Assembly: GCA_023383735.1 (NCBI GenBank)
Contig: JAHDYN010000133.1
Location: 1-5,952 of the forward strand
DNA length: 5,952 bases
From: Gammaproteobacteria bacterium
GTDB lineage: Bacteria > Pseudomonadota > Gammaproteobacteria > Steroidobacterales > GCA-2729495
Direction of reading: 5' to 3'
In this document: piece after piece, positions 1 to 5,343 of the stretch
How positions within the stretch are numbered: position 1 is the stretch's first letter
Layout of the letters: each line of letters opens with the position of its first letter
Notes under the pieces: model-generated
What the model was told of the DNA's origin: nothing
What the model saw: only the letters and a program-made list of their open reading frames with translations
Databases searched by the model: none
Program-made: the position numbers and the translations under genes

Positions 1-27
1 TGTAACGCGACTCTTCTGAACTGCCAT
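1..27 (-). CDS. rpmF: 50S ribosomal protein L32 (N-terminal fragment, runs off the window)
   Basis: Only the first nine codons are inside the window; they read MAVQKSRVT, the typical start of bacterial L32 (MAVQ followed by a basic Ser/Arg-rich stretch). L32 is a small structural protein of the large ribosomal subunit. The ATG is preceded by a good Shine-Dalgarno (AGGAG, complement of 35-39) with 7-nt spacing. The gene lies 18 nt downstream of yceD on the same strand, the standard yceD–rpmF pair that usually continues into plsX and the fab genes. The identification rests on few residues, but the sequence and the neighbour together make it firm. Confidence 0.9.
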
Positions 28-45
28 TGCAGATCTCCTGATGGT

Positions 46-621
46 TCAATCATTGCCCGACTGGTCATTACGCCCCAGCAAAGCCGCCAATCCTGCCAGC
101 GGACGACGGGTGGGCTCTGCAGCCTCCGCTTCACCACTGACACTCAGTCCCCTGGCGTCCCACCCCGCGGGCGCCACACAGTGCTGCCCTTCCCCATGAC
201 GCGGGGCCAGCGGCAGCGCTGCCAGTATCTCGTCCTCCACGACCTCGTCCGGCAGCAGTTCCCCGTTGGCCAGCAGCAGGACATCGAGGGGGTCGGCCAG
301 CGCCTCTGCCTCCCGATCCATACGTACCATGGTCAGACGGACATCGACATTTACCGGCCAGTCCAGCGCCTTCAGGCACCGCTGACATGCGACAACGACG
401 GAGCCACCGACGATCAGGTGCAGCTGCGGGTGTCCTTCCGTACCCGGCTGAAATGCCAGCGCCGCCTGCAGTTCCGGCAACGGCTCTGTCACCGGCCCAT
501 CTGCTGCAGCCGCAAGGCTCGCCAGACGCGGCAGGGATGCGACCGGAAAACAGAACTCCAGTTGCGCCTGCCGGGCTACCAGATCCTCAATTTCAACCGA
601 TCCGATACGCCTGGCTGTCAT
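46..621 (-). CDS. yceD: YceD / DUF177 family protein (23S rRNA accumulation protein)
   Basis: This is a 191-residue protein of the YceD (DUF177) family, linked to 23S rRNA accumulation and co-encoded with L32. The biochemical role is not settled. Family hallmarks are visible: a CQRC pair at residues 79-82, the acidic block VVEDEILAALPLAPRH at 127-142 (E. coli has VVEDEIILALPVVPVH), a Cys at 148, and a C-terminal PLAGLAALLGR resembling the family's NPFAVLASL end. In-frame ATGs also exist at 687 and 666 (213 and 206 residues). I prefer 621 because it gives the family's usual N-terminus, and because the extra upstream codons are rare types and overlap two promoter-like sequences. The ATG at 687 does have a weak AAGG-type ribosome site, while 621 has none, so the start is uncertain. 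The gene is followed after 18 nt by rpmF and is divergent from maf. Confidence 0.9.
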   Translation of the reverse strand: MTARRIGSVEIEDLVARQAQLEFCFPVASLPRLASLAAAADGPVTEPLPELQAALAFQPGTEGHPQLHLIVGGSVVVACQRCLKALDWPVNVDVRLTMVRMDREAEALADPLDVLLLANGELLPDEVVEDEILAALPLAPRHGEGQHCVAPAGWDARGLSVSGEAEAAEPTRRPLAGLAALLGRNDQSGND

Positions 622-631
622 GGCGGCGCCA

Positions 632-660
632 ATGATAGGTAGCGTCTCGGGGTGTGTCAA
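632..660 (-). promoter_or_regulatory. Strong sigma-70-type promoter for yceD–rpmF
   Basis: On the minus strand TTGACA (655-660) and TATCAT (632-637) are separated by exactly 17 nt, an 11 of 12 match to the consensus. The predicted transcription start is near 624-627, only a few bases before the preferred yceD ATG at 621. This is seen in the sequence; its activity is inferred. Confidence 0.65.
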
Positions 661-682
661 AATCATCTGCTGCTTCGTCCGC

Positions 683-712
683 GTCATAATCCGGCCTTTG
701 GCCCGCAGTCAA
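683..712 (-). promoter_or_regulatory. Possible second, upstream yceD promoter
   Basis: The minus strand carries TTGACT (707-712), an 18-nt spacer and TATGAC (683-688), 5/6 and 4/6 matches. The predicted start is near 676, giving about 55 nt of leader to the ATG at 621. The -10 box overlaps the in-frame ATG at 687, which would exclude that codon from this transcript. It is weaker than the element at 632-660 and could be chance. Confidence 0.35.
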
Positions 713-715
713 CTC

Positions 716-721
716 AGGAAG
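716..721 (+). promoter_or_regulatory. Ribosome binding site fixing the maf start
   Basis: AGGAAG lies 8 nt before the ATG at 730. The reading frame is open back to an ATG at 652, but only the ATG at 730 has a ribosome site and yields the family N-terminus. Confidence 0.75.
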
Positions 722-729
722 TTCCATGT

Positions 730-1317
730 ATGGGCAAGCGCCCCGGCGTGCTTCTGGCCTCCCGATCACCTTATCGGCGTGAATTGCTGGGGCGATTGGT
801 CGACACCTTTGAAGCCCGCGCACCCGAGGTCGACGAAACCCCCCTGCCGGGCGAACCCCCCGCAACGCTGGCGCAACGGCTGGCCCGGCTGAAAGCCACT
901 GCCGGCGCGGCAATTGGGCCTGCTGCCGTGGTCATAGGCAGTGACCAGGTTGCCGCTCTCGGCACACAGATACTGGGCAAGCCGGGCTCCGCGGAGCGGG
1001 CTGTCAGCCAGTTACTGCAATGCTCCGGACAAACCGTCGCCTTCCATACGGCCGTCTGTGTCCTGGCACCCGGAAGCAGCACCCCGCTCGAATACCTGGA
1101 CACGACACAAGTACAGTTCCGCAAACTGACAGAAGCCCTGGCCAGGCGCTACGTCGCTGCCGACCAGCCGCTGGACTGCGCGGGGAGCTTCAAGGCGGAG
1201 CGCCGCGGGGTGATGCTGTTTGAAAGGATCGACAGCTGCGATCCCACGGCGATCCAGGGTCTGCCGCTGATCTGGCTGGCCCACGCCCTGCAGCAGTGCG
1301 GCGTCGAGATCGTATAA
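730..1317 (+). CDS. maf (yceF): Maf-family nucleotide pyrophosphatase, YceF type (7-methyl-GTP pyrophosphatase)
   Basis: This 195-residue cytoplasmic enzyme belongs to the Maf/HAM1 house-cleaning pyrophosphatases, which hydrolyse non-canonical NTPs to NMP and PPi. The YceF subgroup acts on m7GTP. Visible motifs are the phosphate-binding SRSPYRRELL (11-20), PEVDE (32-36), IGSDQV (69-74) with the catalytic-base Asp72, ILGKP (81-85), CAGSFKAE (150-157) and GLPLIWL near the end. The PEVDETP block, CAGSFK, LFER and GLPLI match E. coli YceF more closely than YhdE (dTTP/UTP-specific), and the position between yceD and rluC supports the YceF assignment. The length is standard. The gene is divergent from yceD and converges on rluC with an 18-bp gap. 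No clear promoter was found upstream. The substrate is inferred from the subgroup. Confidence 0.94.
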   Translation: MGKRPGVLLASRSPYRRELLGRLVDTFEARAPEVDETPLPGEPPATLAQRLARLKATAGAAIGPAAVVIGSDQVAALGTQILGKPGSAERAVSQLLQCSGQTVAFHTAVCVLAPGSSTPLEYLDTTQVQFRKLTEALARRYVAADQPLDCAGSFKAERRGVMLFERIDSCDPTAIQGLPLIWLAHALQQCGVEIV

Positions 1318-1336
1318 GCCGGTACTCTGTCCGGCT
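1317..1336. terminator. Short inverted repeat between convergent maf and rluC
   Basis: AGCCGG (1317-1322) and CCGGCT (1331-1336) can form a 6-bp stem with an 8-nt loop exactly in the gap between the two stop codons. Neither strand has a T-run after it, so it is at best a weak bidirectional terminator or 3'-end stabilising hairpin. Confidence 0.3.
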
Positions 1337-2295
1337 CAGGTTGCCAGGCGCGCCGGCGCTACCCTGATTCGATCCAGCGGGCCGGTGAGGTCCTCGCCGA
1401 GGGGCGCTTCGATGGTGAGCGGGCCGTTGTGGGGACTTATGAATGCCAGCGACCGCGCATGCAGGAAGAGGCGCCGCAGATTGTAATTCGCCACCACCGG
1501 ATCGTCGGCAACACCATAACGCTCATCGCCGGCGACCGGATGTCCGATGGATGCCGCATGCACCCGGATCTGGTGGGTGCGGCCGGTGGTCAGGTGCACC
1601 TCGACCAATGCCGCTTCAGCGAAGCGCTCCAGCGGCACGAAATGGGTCAAGGCTGTCTTGCCACCCGCATCCACCCGCACGTGGCGCTCGCCGCCTCGCC
1701 GCTCATCGGTGACCAGCGGAGCATCCACGGTGCGCGCGCGGCCGGGCCAGCGGCCGATCAGCAGCGCCAGATAGCGCTTGTCGATGCTCCCGTCACGGAA
1801 CTGCGCATGCAGGGCGCGCAGCGCGCTGGCCCGCCTTGCCACCAGCAGGCATCCGCTCGTATCCCGATCAAGACGATGCACGAGTTCCAGGTGTTCACGG
1901 GGACCGCGAACCGCGCGCAGCAATTCGATGGCACCGAGACTGATGCCGCTGCCGCCGTGTACAGCCAGGCCGGACGGCTTGTTGAGAACCAGCAGATCCT
2001 GGTCCTCGTACAGGATGCACTCGGTGATCCAGTCGGCGCGGACCCGCGAAACCGGCAACGGCGTCCGCGCATCGGCCAGACGAACCGGGGGGATGCGAAC
2101 CTCATCGCCGGTATTCAGCCGGTAGCCGGCCTGAACCCGTCGGCTGTTGACGCGGACCTCGCCACCGCGAATCAGGCGGTAGACGTGGGCACGCGGTACG
2201 CCCTTCAGACGGGTCAGCAGGAAGTTGTCGAGACGGCGCCCGGCCTCTTCGCTGGTCGCCGTGACGCGCTCCACCCGGGGCGCTTCGGCGGTCAC
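1336..2295 (-). CDS. rluC: 23S rRNA pseudouridine synthase RluC (positions 955/2504/2580)
   Basis: This 319-residue protein has the same length as E. coli RluC. It has an N-terminal S4 RNA-binding domain (about 20-80: RRLDNFLLTRLKGVPRAHVYRLIRGGEVRVN) followed by the RluA-family catalytic domain. The catalytic motif HRLDRDTSG (140-148) contains the nucleophilic Asp143. NKPSGLAVHGG (105-115) and the LTTGRTHQIRVH motif (235-246) are also intact. The enzyme isomerises three uridines around the peptidyl-transferase region of 23S rRNA. The start is a GTG at 2293-2295, with AGGAA 5 nt upstream. Gene order favours RluC over RluD/RluA, since it lies between maf and a divergent rne as in E. coli. It converges on maf. 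A TTGACA-bearing promoter candidate lies about 75-105 bp upstream. Confidence 0.95.
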   Translation of the reverse strand: MTAEAPRVERVTATSEEAGRRLDNFLLTRLKGVPRAHVYRLIRGGEVRVNSRRVQAGYRLNTGDEVRIPPVRLADARTPLPVSRVRADWITECILYEDQDLLVLNKPSGLAVHGGSGISLGAIELLRAVRGPREHLELVHRLDRDTSGCLLVARRASALRALHAQFRDGSIDKRYLALLIGRWPGRARTVDAPLVTDERRGGERHVRVDAGGKTALTHFVPLERFAEAALVEVHLTTGRTHQIRVHAASIGHPVAGDERYGVADDPVVANYNLRRLFLHARSLAFISPHNGPLTIEAPLGEDLTGPLDRIRVAPARLAT

Positions 2296-2336
2296 GGGAA
2301 TTCCTGTATCGGCAAGGGCTTAAGCCTCGAATCGCA

Positions 2337-2365
2337 TTGCTGGGGCGAATTGTCGCTGCTATAGT
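2337..2365 (+). promoter_or_regulatory. rne promoter with extended -10
   Basis: TTGCTG (2337-2342), a 17-nt spacer and TATAGT (2360-2365) form a sigma-70-type promoter. TG at 2357-2358 supplies an extended -10 (TGCTATAGT), compensating for the imperfect -35. The predicted start is near 2372, which leaves about 390 nt of leader before the rne ATG, similar to the long E. coli rne 5' UTR. Confidence 0.65.
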
Positions 2366-2371
2366 AATCGA

Positions 2372-2400
2372 CTGCTAGGCCAAGCGTCGCCGACTGTCAA
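2372..2400 (-). promoter_or_regulatory. Candidate rluC promoter
   Basis: The minus strand has a perfect TTGACA (2395-2400), a 17-nt spacer and a weaker TAGCAG (2372-2377). The predicted start is near 2365, giving a leader of about 70 nt to the GTG. The element faces the rne promoter with only 6 bp between the two -10 boxes. Confidence 0.4.
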
Positions 2401-2459
2401 GTCCAAGCGCTGTCTTCGCCCGCGAGGGTCGCCGGTTGCGATCCGATCTAACGATAGGG

Positions 2460-2487
2460 CTATCGGTGACGTATCACACCCCGATAG
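2460..2487 (+). repeat. Hairpin with competing upstream arm in rne leader
   Basis: CTATCGG at 2460-2466 pairs with CCGATAG at 2481-2487, with an inner TGA–CGTA–TCA hairpin inside. The same central segment can instead pair with CGATA at 2452-2456 around a GGGC loop, so the two structures exclude each other. Confidence 0.55.
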
Positions 2488-2493
2488 ATCCAC

Positions 2494-2524
2494 GGCCCGC
2501 GTTGAGGCGGGCCACGAGCGGGCC
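2494..2524 (+). repeat. GC-rich hairpin with duplicated 3' arm in rne leader
   Basis: GGCCCGC (2494-2500) is complementary to GCGGGCC, which occurs twice: 2507-2513 (loop GTTGAG) and 2518-2524. Only one copy can pair at a time, so there are two alternative 7-bp stems. Confidence 0.55.
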
Positions 2525-2761
2525 TCCTGCTGGTGCGGATCAAAAATCCTTCCAGAGTCGGTCAGGCGAGAATTCCAGGAATCTGAAGAGTGACACCAAT
2601 CGATCACCGCAGAATGGAATCCGGGCACTTCGCCCCAGGGTACTGCAGCACTCCACGTGGTGCGGCTACCGGCGGGCCACTGTTGCGTGCCCGAAAGCCA
2701 GACCGTTCGCACCCGGGTTGCCCAGGTACTGTCACGCGTACTTGCGAGTATGTAAGGGTTT

Positions 2762-5341
2762 ATGAAGAGAATGCTTGTCAATGCAACTCAGGAAGAAGAG
2801 TTGCGCGTAGCGATGGTCGATGGCCAGCGCCTTTTTGATCTGGATATAGAGAGCCAGTCCCGGGAACAGAAAAAAGCCAACATCTACAAAGGCCGGATCA
2901 CGCGGGTCGAGCCCAGCCTCGACGCGGCGTTCGTCGAGTATGGCAGCGACCGCCATGGCTTCCTGCCGCTGAAGGAAATCTCCAGGGAATACTTCATCGC
3001 CGAACCTGCGGCGGGTTCCCGCATCAACATCCGCGATGTGCTCCGCGAGGGGCAGGAGATCGTCGTCCAGGTTGAAAAGGAAGAGCGGGGCAACAAAGGC
3101 GCCGCCCTCACCACCTATATCAGCCTCGCTGGCCGTTTCATCGTCCTGATGCCCAACAACCCGGGGGCCGGCGGCGTTTCCCGGCGCATGAGCGGTGATG
3201 ACCGCGACGAGATGCGCGAAACCCTCAACGAGATCGGTGTCCCCGAGGAGATGGGCATCATCGTCCGGACCGCCGGTGTCGGCCGCTCTGCCGAAGAGCT
3301 CAAGTGGGACATGGACTACCTGCTGGGCATCTGGGAAGCCATCAAGAAGGCGGTGGTATCCCGCCCTGCCCCGTTCCTGATCTTTCAGGACAGCAACGCC
3401 ATCATCCGGGCACTGCGCGACCACCTGGCCAACGATGTCGGCGAAATCCTGATCGACGACGAGAATGCCTATGAAGAGGCGCGGCAGTTCGTCGAACGGG
3501 CCATGCCGCAGAACCTGCGCAAGCTCCGCCACTACACCGATCCGGTACCCCTGTTTACCCGCTTCCAGATCGAAAGCCAGATCGAGTCGGCGTTTTCCCA
3601 CAACGTCGACCTTCCCTCCGGTGGAAGTATCGTCATCGATCACACCGAGGCACTGGTTTCAATCGACATCAACTCGGCCCGTGCAACCAAGGGCGGGGAC
3701 ATCGAAGCGACTGCCTTTGCCACCAACCTGGAAGCTGCCGACGAGATCGCGCGCCAGTTGCGCCTGCGTGACCTCGGTGGACTGATCGTCATCGACTTCA
3801 TCGACATGGGACCGCAGCGCAACCAGCGGGACGTCGAGAACCGGCTGCGCGACGCCGTACGCATGGATCGGGCACGCGTGCAGATCGGCAAGATCTCGCG
3901 TTTCGGCCTGCTGGAGATGTCACGCCAGCGCCTTCGGCCGTCGCTCGGCGAATCAGCCCACCAGCCCTGCCCGCGCTGCAACGGCATGGGATCGATACGC
4001 AGCGTGGAGTCGCTGGCACTGGCCGTGCTGCGCCTGGTCGGTGAGGAAACCCGCAAGGACCGCACTTCCAGGGTCATCGCACAGCTGCCGGTTGCCGTTG
4101 CCAATTATCTGCTCAACGAAAAGCGGGAGTGGATTCGCGCCATCGAGGCGCGCGACAACCTGCAGGTCGTTCTGGTTGCCAATCCCGATCTCGAAACACC
4201 GAACTACTCGATCCGCCGCGTGCGCGACGACCAGTTGTCGCTGCCGGAGAATTCAGCCGTCAGTTATCAGCTTGCCGCACAGGCGACCGAGGACACCGCC
4301 ACAGGCGATGAACTGGCAGCCCCCAGGCCACAACCACAGGCCCCGGCCGTGGCAAGCATTCTGCCGGGTGCGGCAGCGCCCTCACCCGTGCCACAGGAAG
4401 CGACTGTGGTTGCCGTTGCCACTCCGGGTATCCTGACACGCCTGCGTAACTGGTTGTTCGGCAGCAGTGCGCCGGCCGCCGAAACTGAAAGCAGCCACAG
4501 CGGCAGCCACCGCCGGCCACGCTCCGATCCATCGGCGCAGCGCAGCCGTGGCGACGGCCGTTCACAGAGCCGTGCCCGTGCCCCCGGTGGCGACCGCTCT
4601 GGCCAGCGGCGTGGCAACCGTCCGCCGCGCCGCGACCAGCGCGACGGCGAGAACAGCCAGCGCAACCAGGACACCAGCCGGCCACCCGATCCCCGTGCGG
4701 CTTCCGAACCGCGCGAGAACGATAACCGGCGACCGGAACAACGCGACAACGATACCCGTCGCACCGAGAGCGCGCCCGGCGAGAACCGCCAGGCTGAAGC
4801 TCGCAACGGCGGCAATGAACAACGCGGAAACGCAGGCAACCGCAGCGAGCGAGCGAGGCGCGGACGTCGTCGGCGCGGTGGCGGCAACCGGGACAACCAG
4901 GGTGAAACTCAAGCCGGCAACCCGGGATCGTCATCGGAACCGGCAAGCAACGGAATCGACCATCAGGCTGACACTCCAGTGGCACCGCGCGTGCCGGGCT
5001 CCGGGGAGCCAGCCAAGGCCCCGGTGTCGGCACCGGTTCAGACGCCGCCGGCTGCCTCGACGACAGCGCCAGCGCCGACGCCCATGCCAGCCGCCGCACC
5101 AGCACCGGCGCCATCAGCACCAGCACAGGCACCGACACCATCAGCGCCAGCCGCCGCACCAGCGCCAGTGGCGCCAGCACCGGCGCCATCAACACCAGCA
5201 CAGACACCATCAGCGCCAGCTGCAGCGCCAGCACCGGTGGCACCAGCAGCGCAGCAACCGGCGGCCGTCAGCAGTTCAACCACACACACGGTGTGGACGA
5301 ACCGCGACGACGCGCGCCCGGAGGCCGACAGGGACGCCTGA
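2762..5341 (+). CDS. rne: Ribonuclease E (endoribonuclease, RNA degradosome scaffold)
   Basis: RNase E makes 5'-monophosphate-sensitive single-strand cuts in mRNA, rRNA and tRNA precursors and scaffolds the degradosome at the inner membrane. The protein has 859 residues. The catalytic half (1-about 510) is textbook: MKRMLVNATQ start, S1 domain (about 39-119), 5'-sensor Arg169/Thr170, DNase I-like metal ligands Asp302, Asn304 and Asp345, and the Zn-link CPRC at 403-406. A segment at 555-568 (PGILTRLRNWLFGS) matches the amphipathic membrane-targeting helix. Residues about 574-710 are Arg-rich (RNA-binding type) and 737-836 are Pro/Ala repeats, followed by a 23-residue tail. It is shorter than E. 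coli RNase E (1061). I do not recognise E. coli-type RhlB, enolase or PNPase sites. The ribosome site (AAGGG) is only 3 nt from the ATG. RNase G is excluded by the membrane helix and long tail. Confidence 0.97.
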   Translation: MKRMLVNATQEEELRVAMVDGQRLFDLDIESQSREQKKANIYKGRITRVEPSLDAAFVEYGSDRHGFLPLKEISREYFIAEPAAGSRINIRDVLREGQEIVVQVEKEERGNKGAALTTYISLAGRFIVLMPNNPGAGGVSRRMSGDDRDEMRETLNEIGVPEEMGIIVRTAGVGRSAEELKWDMDYLLGIWEAIKKAVVSRPAPFLIFQDSNAIIRALRDHLANDVGEILIDDENAYEEARQFVERAMPQNLRKLRHYTDPVPLFTRFQIESQIESAFSHNVDLPSGGSIVIDHTEALVSIDINSARATKGGDIEATAFATNLEAADEIARQLRLRDLGGLIVIDFIDMGPQRNQRDVENRLRDAVRMDRARVQIGKISRFGLLEMSRQRLRPSLGESAHQPCPRCNGMGSIRSVESLALAVLRLVGEETRKDRTSRVIAQLPVAVANYLLNEKREWIRAIEARDNLQVVLVANPDLETPNYSIRRVRDDQLSLPENSAVSYQLAAQATEDTATGDELAAPRPQPQAPAVASILPGAAAPSPVPQEATVVAVATPGILTRLRNWLFGSSAPAAETESSHSGSHRRPRSDPSAQRSRGDGRSQSRARAPGGDRSGQRRGNRPPRRDQRDGENSQRNQDTSRPPDPRAASEPRENDNRRPEQRDNDTRRTESAPGENRQAEARNGGNEQRGNAGNRSERARRGRRRRGGGNRDNQGETQAGNPGSSSEPASNGIDHQADTPVAPRVPGSGEPAKAPVSAPVQTPPAASTTAPAPTPMPAAAPAPAPSAPAQAPTPSAPAAAPAPVAPAPAPSTPAQTPSAPAAAPAPVAPAAQQPAAVSSSTTHTVWTNRDDARPEADRDA
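4424..4465 (+). other. rne: RNase E amphipathic membrane-targeting helix (residues 555-568)
   Basis: Residues PGILTRLRNWLFGS alternate bulky hydrophobic side chains (I, L, L, W, L, F) with two Arg, as in E. coli segment A (PGLLSRFFGALKALFSG). It sits just after the Zn-link/small domain and a Pro/Ala linker, the expected place. It is predicted to bind RNase E to the inner leaflet. Confidence 0.75.
4481..4891 (+). other. rne: Arg-rich, disordered RNA-binding region of RNase E (residues 574-710)
   Basis: This stretch is dominated by R, N, Q, G, S, D and E and has almost no hydrophobic residues. It contains RRGNRPPRRDQRD-type runs and ends in RARRGRRRRGGGNR (697-710). It corresponds in place and composition to the arginine-rich RNA-binding region of E. 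coli RNase E. Ordered structure is unlikely. Confidence 0.7.
5087..5251 (+). repeat. rne: Imperfect tandem repeats encoding Pro/Ala-rich linker in RNase E
   Basis: Three tandem units start with PAAAPAP: 60 bp (5087-5146), 69 bp (5147-5215) and a partial 36 bp (5216-5251), encoding residues 776-795, 796-818 and 819-830. Units one and two are nearly identical in DNA apart from a 9-bp insertion and a few substitutions, which points to recent duplication or slippage. The frame is kept because all lengths are multiples of three. Confidence 0.8.
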
Positions 5342-5343
5342 CA

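Larger units (their letters stand above)
2296..2761. other. rluC–rne intergenic region, no credible protein gene
   Basis: This 466-bp stretch lies between the divergent rluC and rne starts. Open frames crossing it on either strand have no recognisable domain and carry codons rare in the neighbouring genes (CTA, ATA, AGA, AGG). It contains promoters for both genes near 2337-2400 and several inverted repeats downstream. It is best read as a short rluC leader plus a roughly 390-nt rne leader. Confidence 0.75.
2372..2761 (+). promoter_or_regulatory. Predicted long structured rne 5' leader (probable RNase E autoregulation region)
   Basis: The leader starts at the predicted rne transcription start. 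It contains consecutive inverted repeats: CTATCGG/CCGATAG (2460-2466 with 2481-2487, with an inner TGA/TCA stem around CGTA), GGCCCGC/GCGGGCC (2494-2500 with 2507-2513, six-base loop), and CGGGC-C-AC/GTGCCCG (2673-2680 with 2687-2693, one bulged C, six-base loop). In E. coli a structured rne leader of about 360 nt is bound and cut by RNase E, which lowers its own synthesis. The same role here is inferred from position, length and structure, not from a matched sequence motif. Confidence 0.5.

Noticed and set aside
652..729. Extended Maf N-terminus starting at the ATG at 652
   Set aside because: The extra 26 residues are absent from the family, lie over the yceD 5' end, and the ATG at 730 has a good ribosome site and the canonical N-terminus.
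1429..2364. 311-codon plus-strand open frame opposite rluC
   Set aside because: Antisense shadow of a clear RluC with intact catalytic motif; no ribosome site or recognisable domain.
2572..2582. ATTCC-A-GGAAT palindrome in the rne leader
   Set aside because: A one-base loop cannot form an RNA hairpin, and no known operator matches; short palindromes like this occur by chance.
2436..2765. 109-codon plus-strand open frame with a TTG start, GAGGG 7 nt upstream, and a stop overlapping the rne ATG (ATGA), suggesting a coupled leader peptide
   Set aside because: Codon use is unlike the neighbours (ATA, CTA, AGG, AGA, CGA frequent, weak GC preference in third position), no domain is recognisable, and the region is better explained as a structured leader.
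2359..2781. 140-codon minus-strand open frame across the rluC–rne spacer
   Set aside because: It overlaps the rne start and promoters, has no recognisable motif and unbiased composition (Ser/Arg/Trp rich); it looks like chance.
2732..3643. 303-codon minus-strand open frame opposite the RNase E catalytic domain
   Set aside because: It mirrors a highly conserved, GC-rich coding sequence; no independent motif or promoter. Such antisense frames are expected opposite rne.
5280..5296. CCACAC/GTGTGG inverted repeat near the rne 3' end
   Set aside because: It is inside coding sequence made of ACA/CAC repeats, with no T-run after it; a real terminator follows at 5364.
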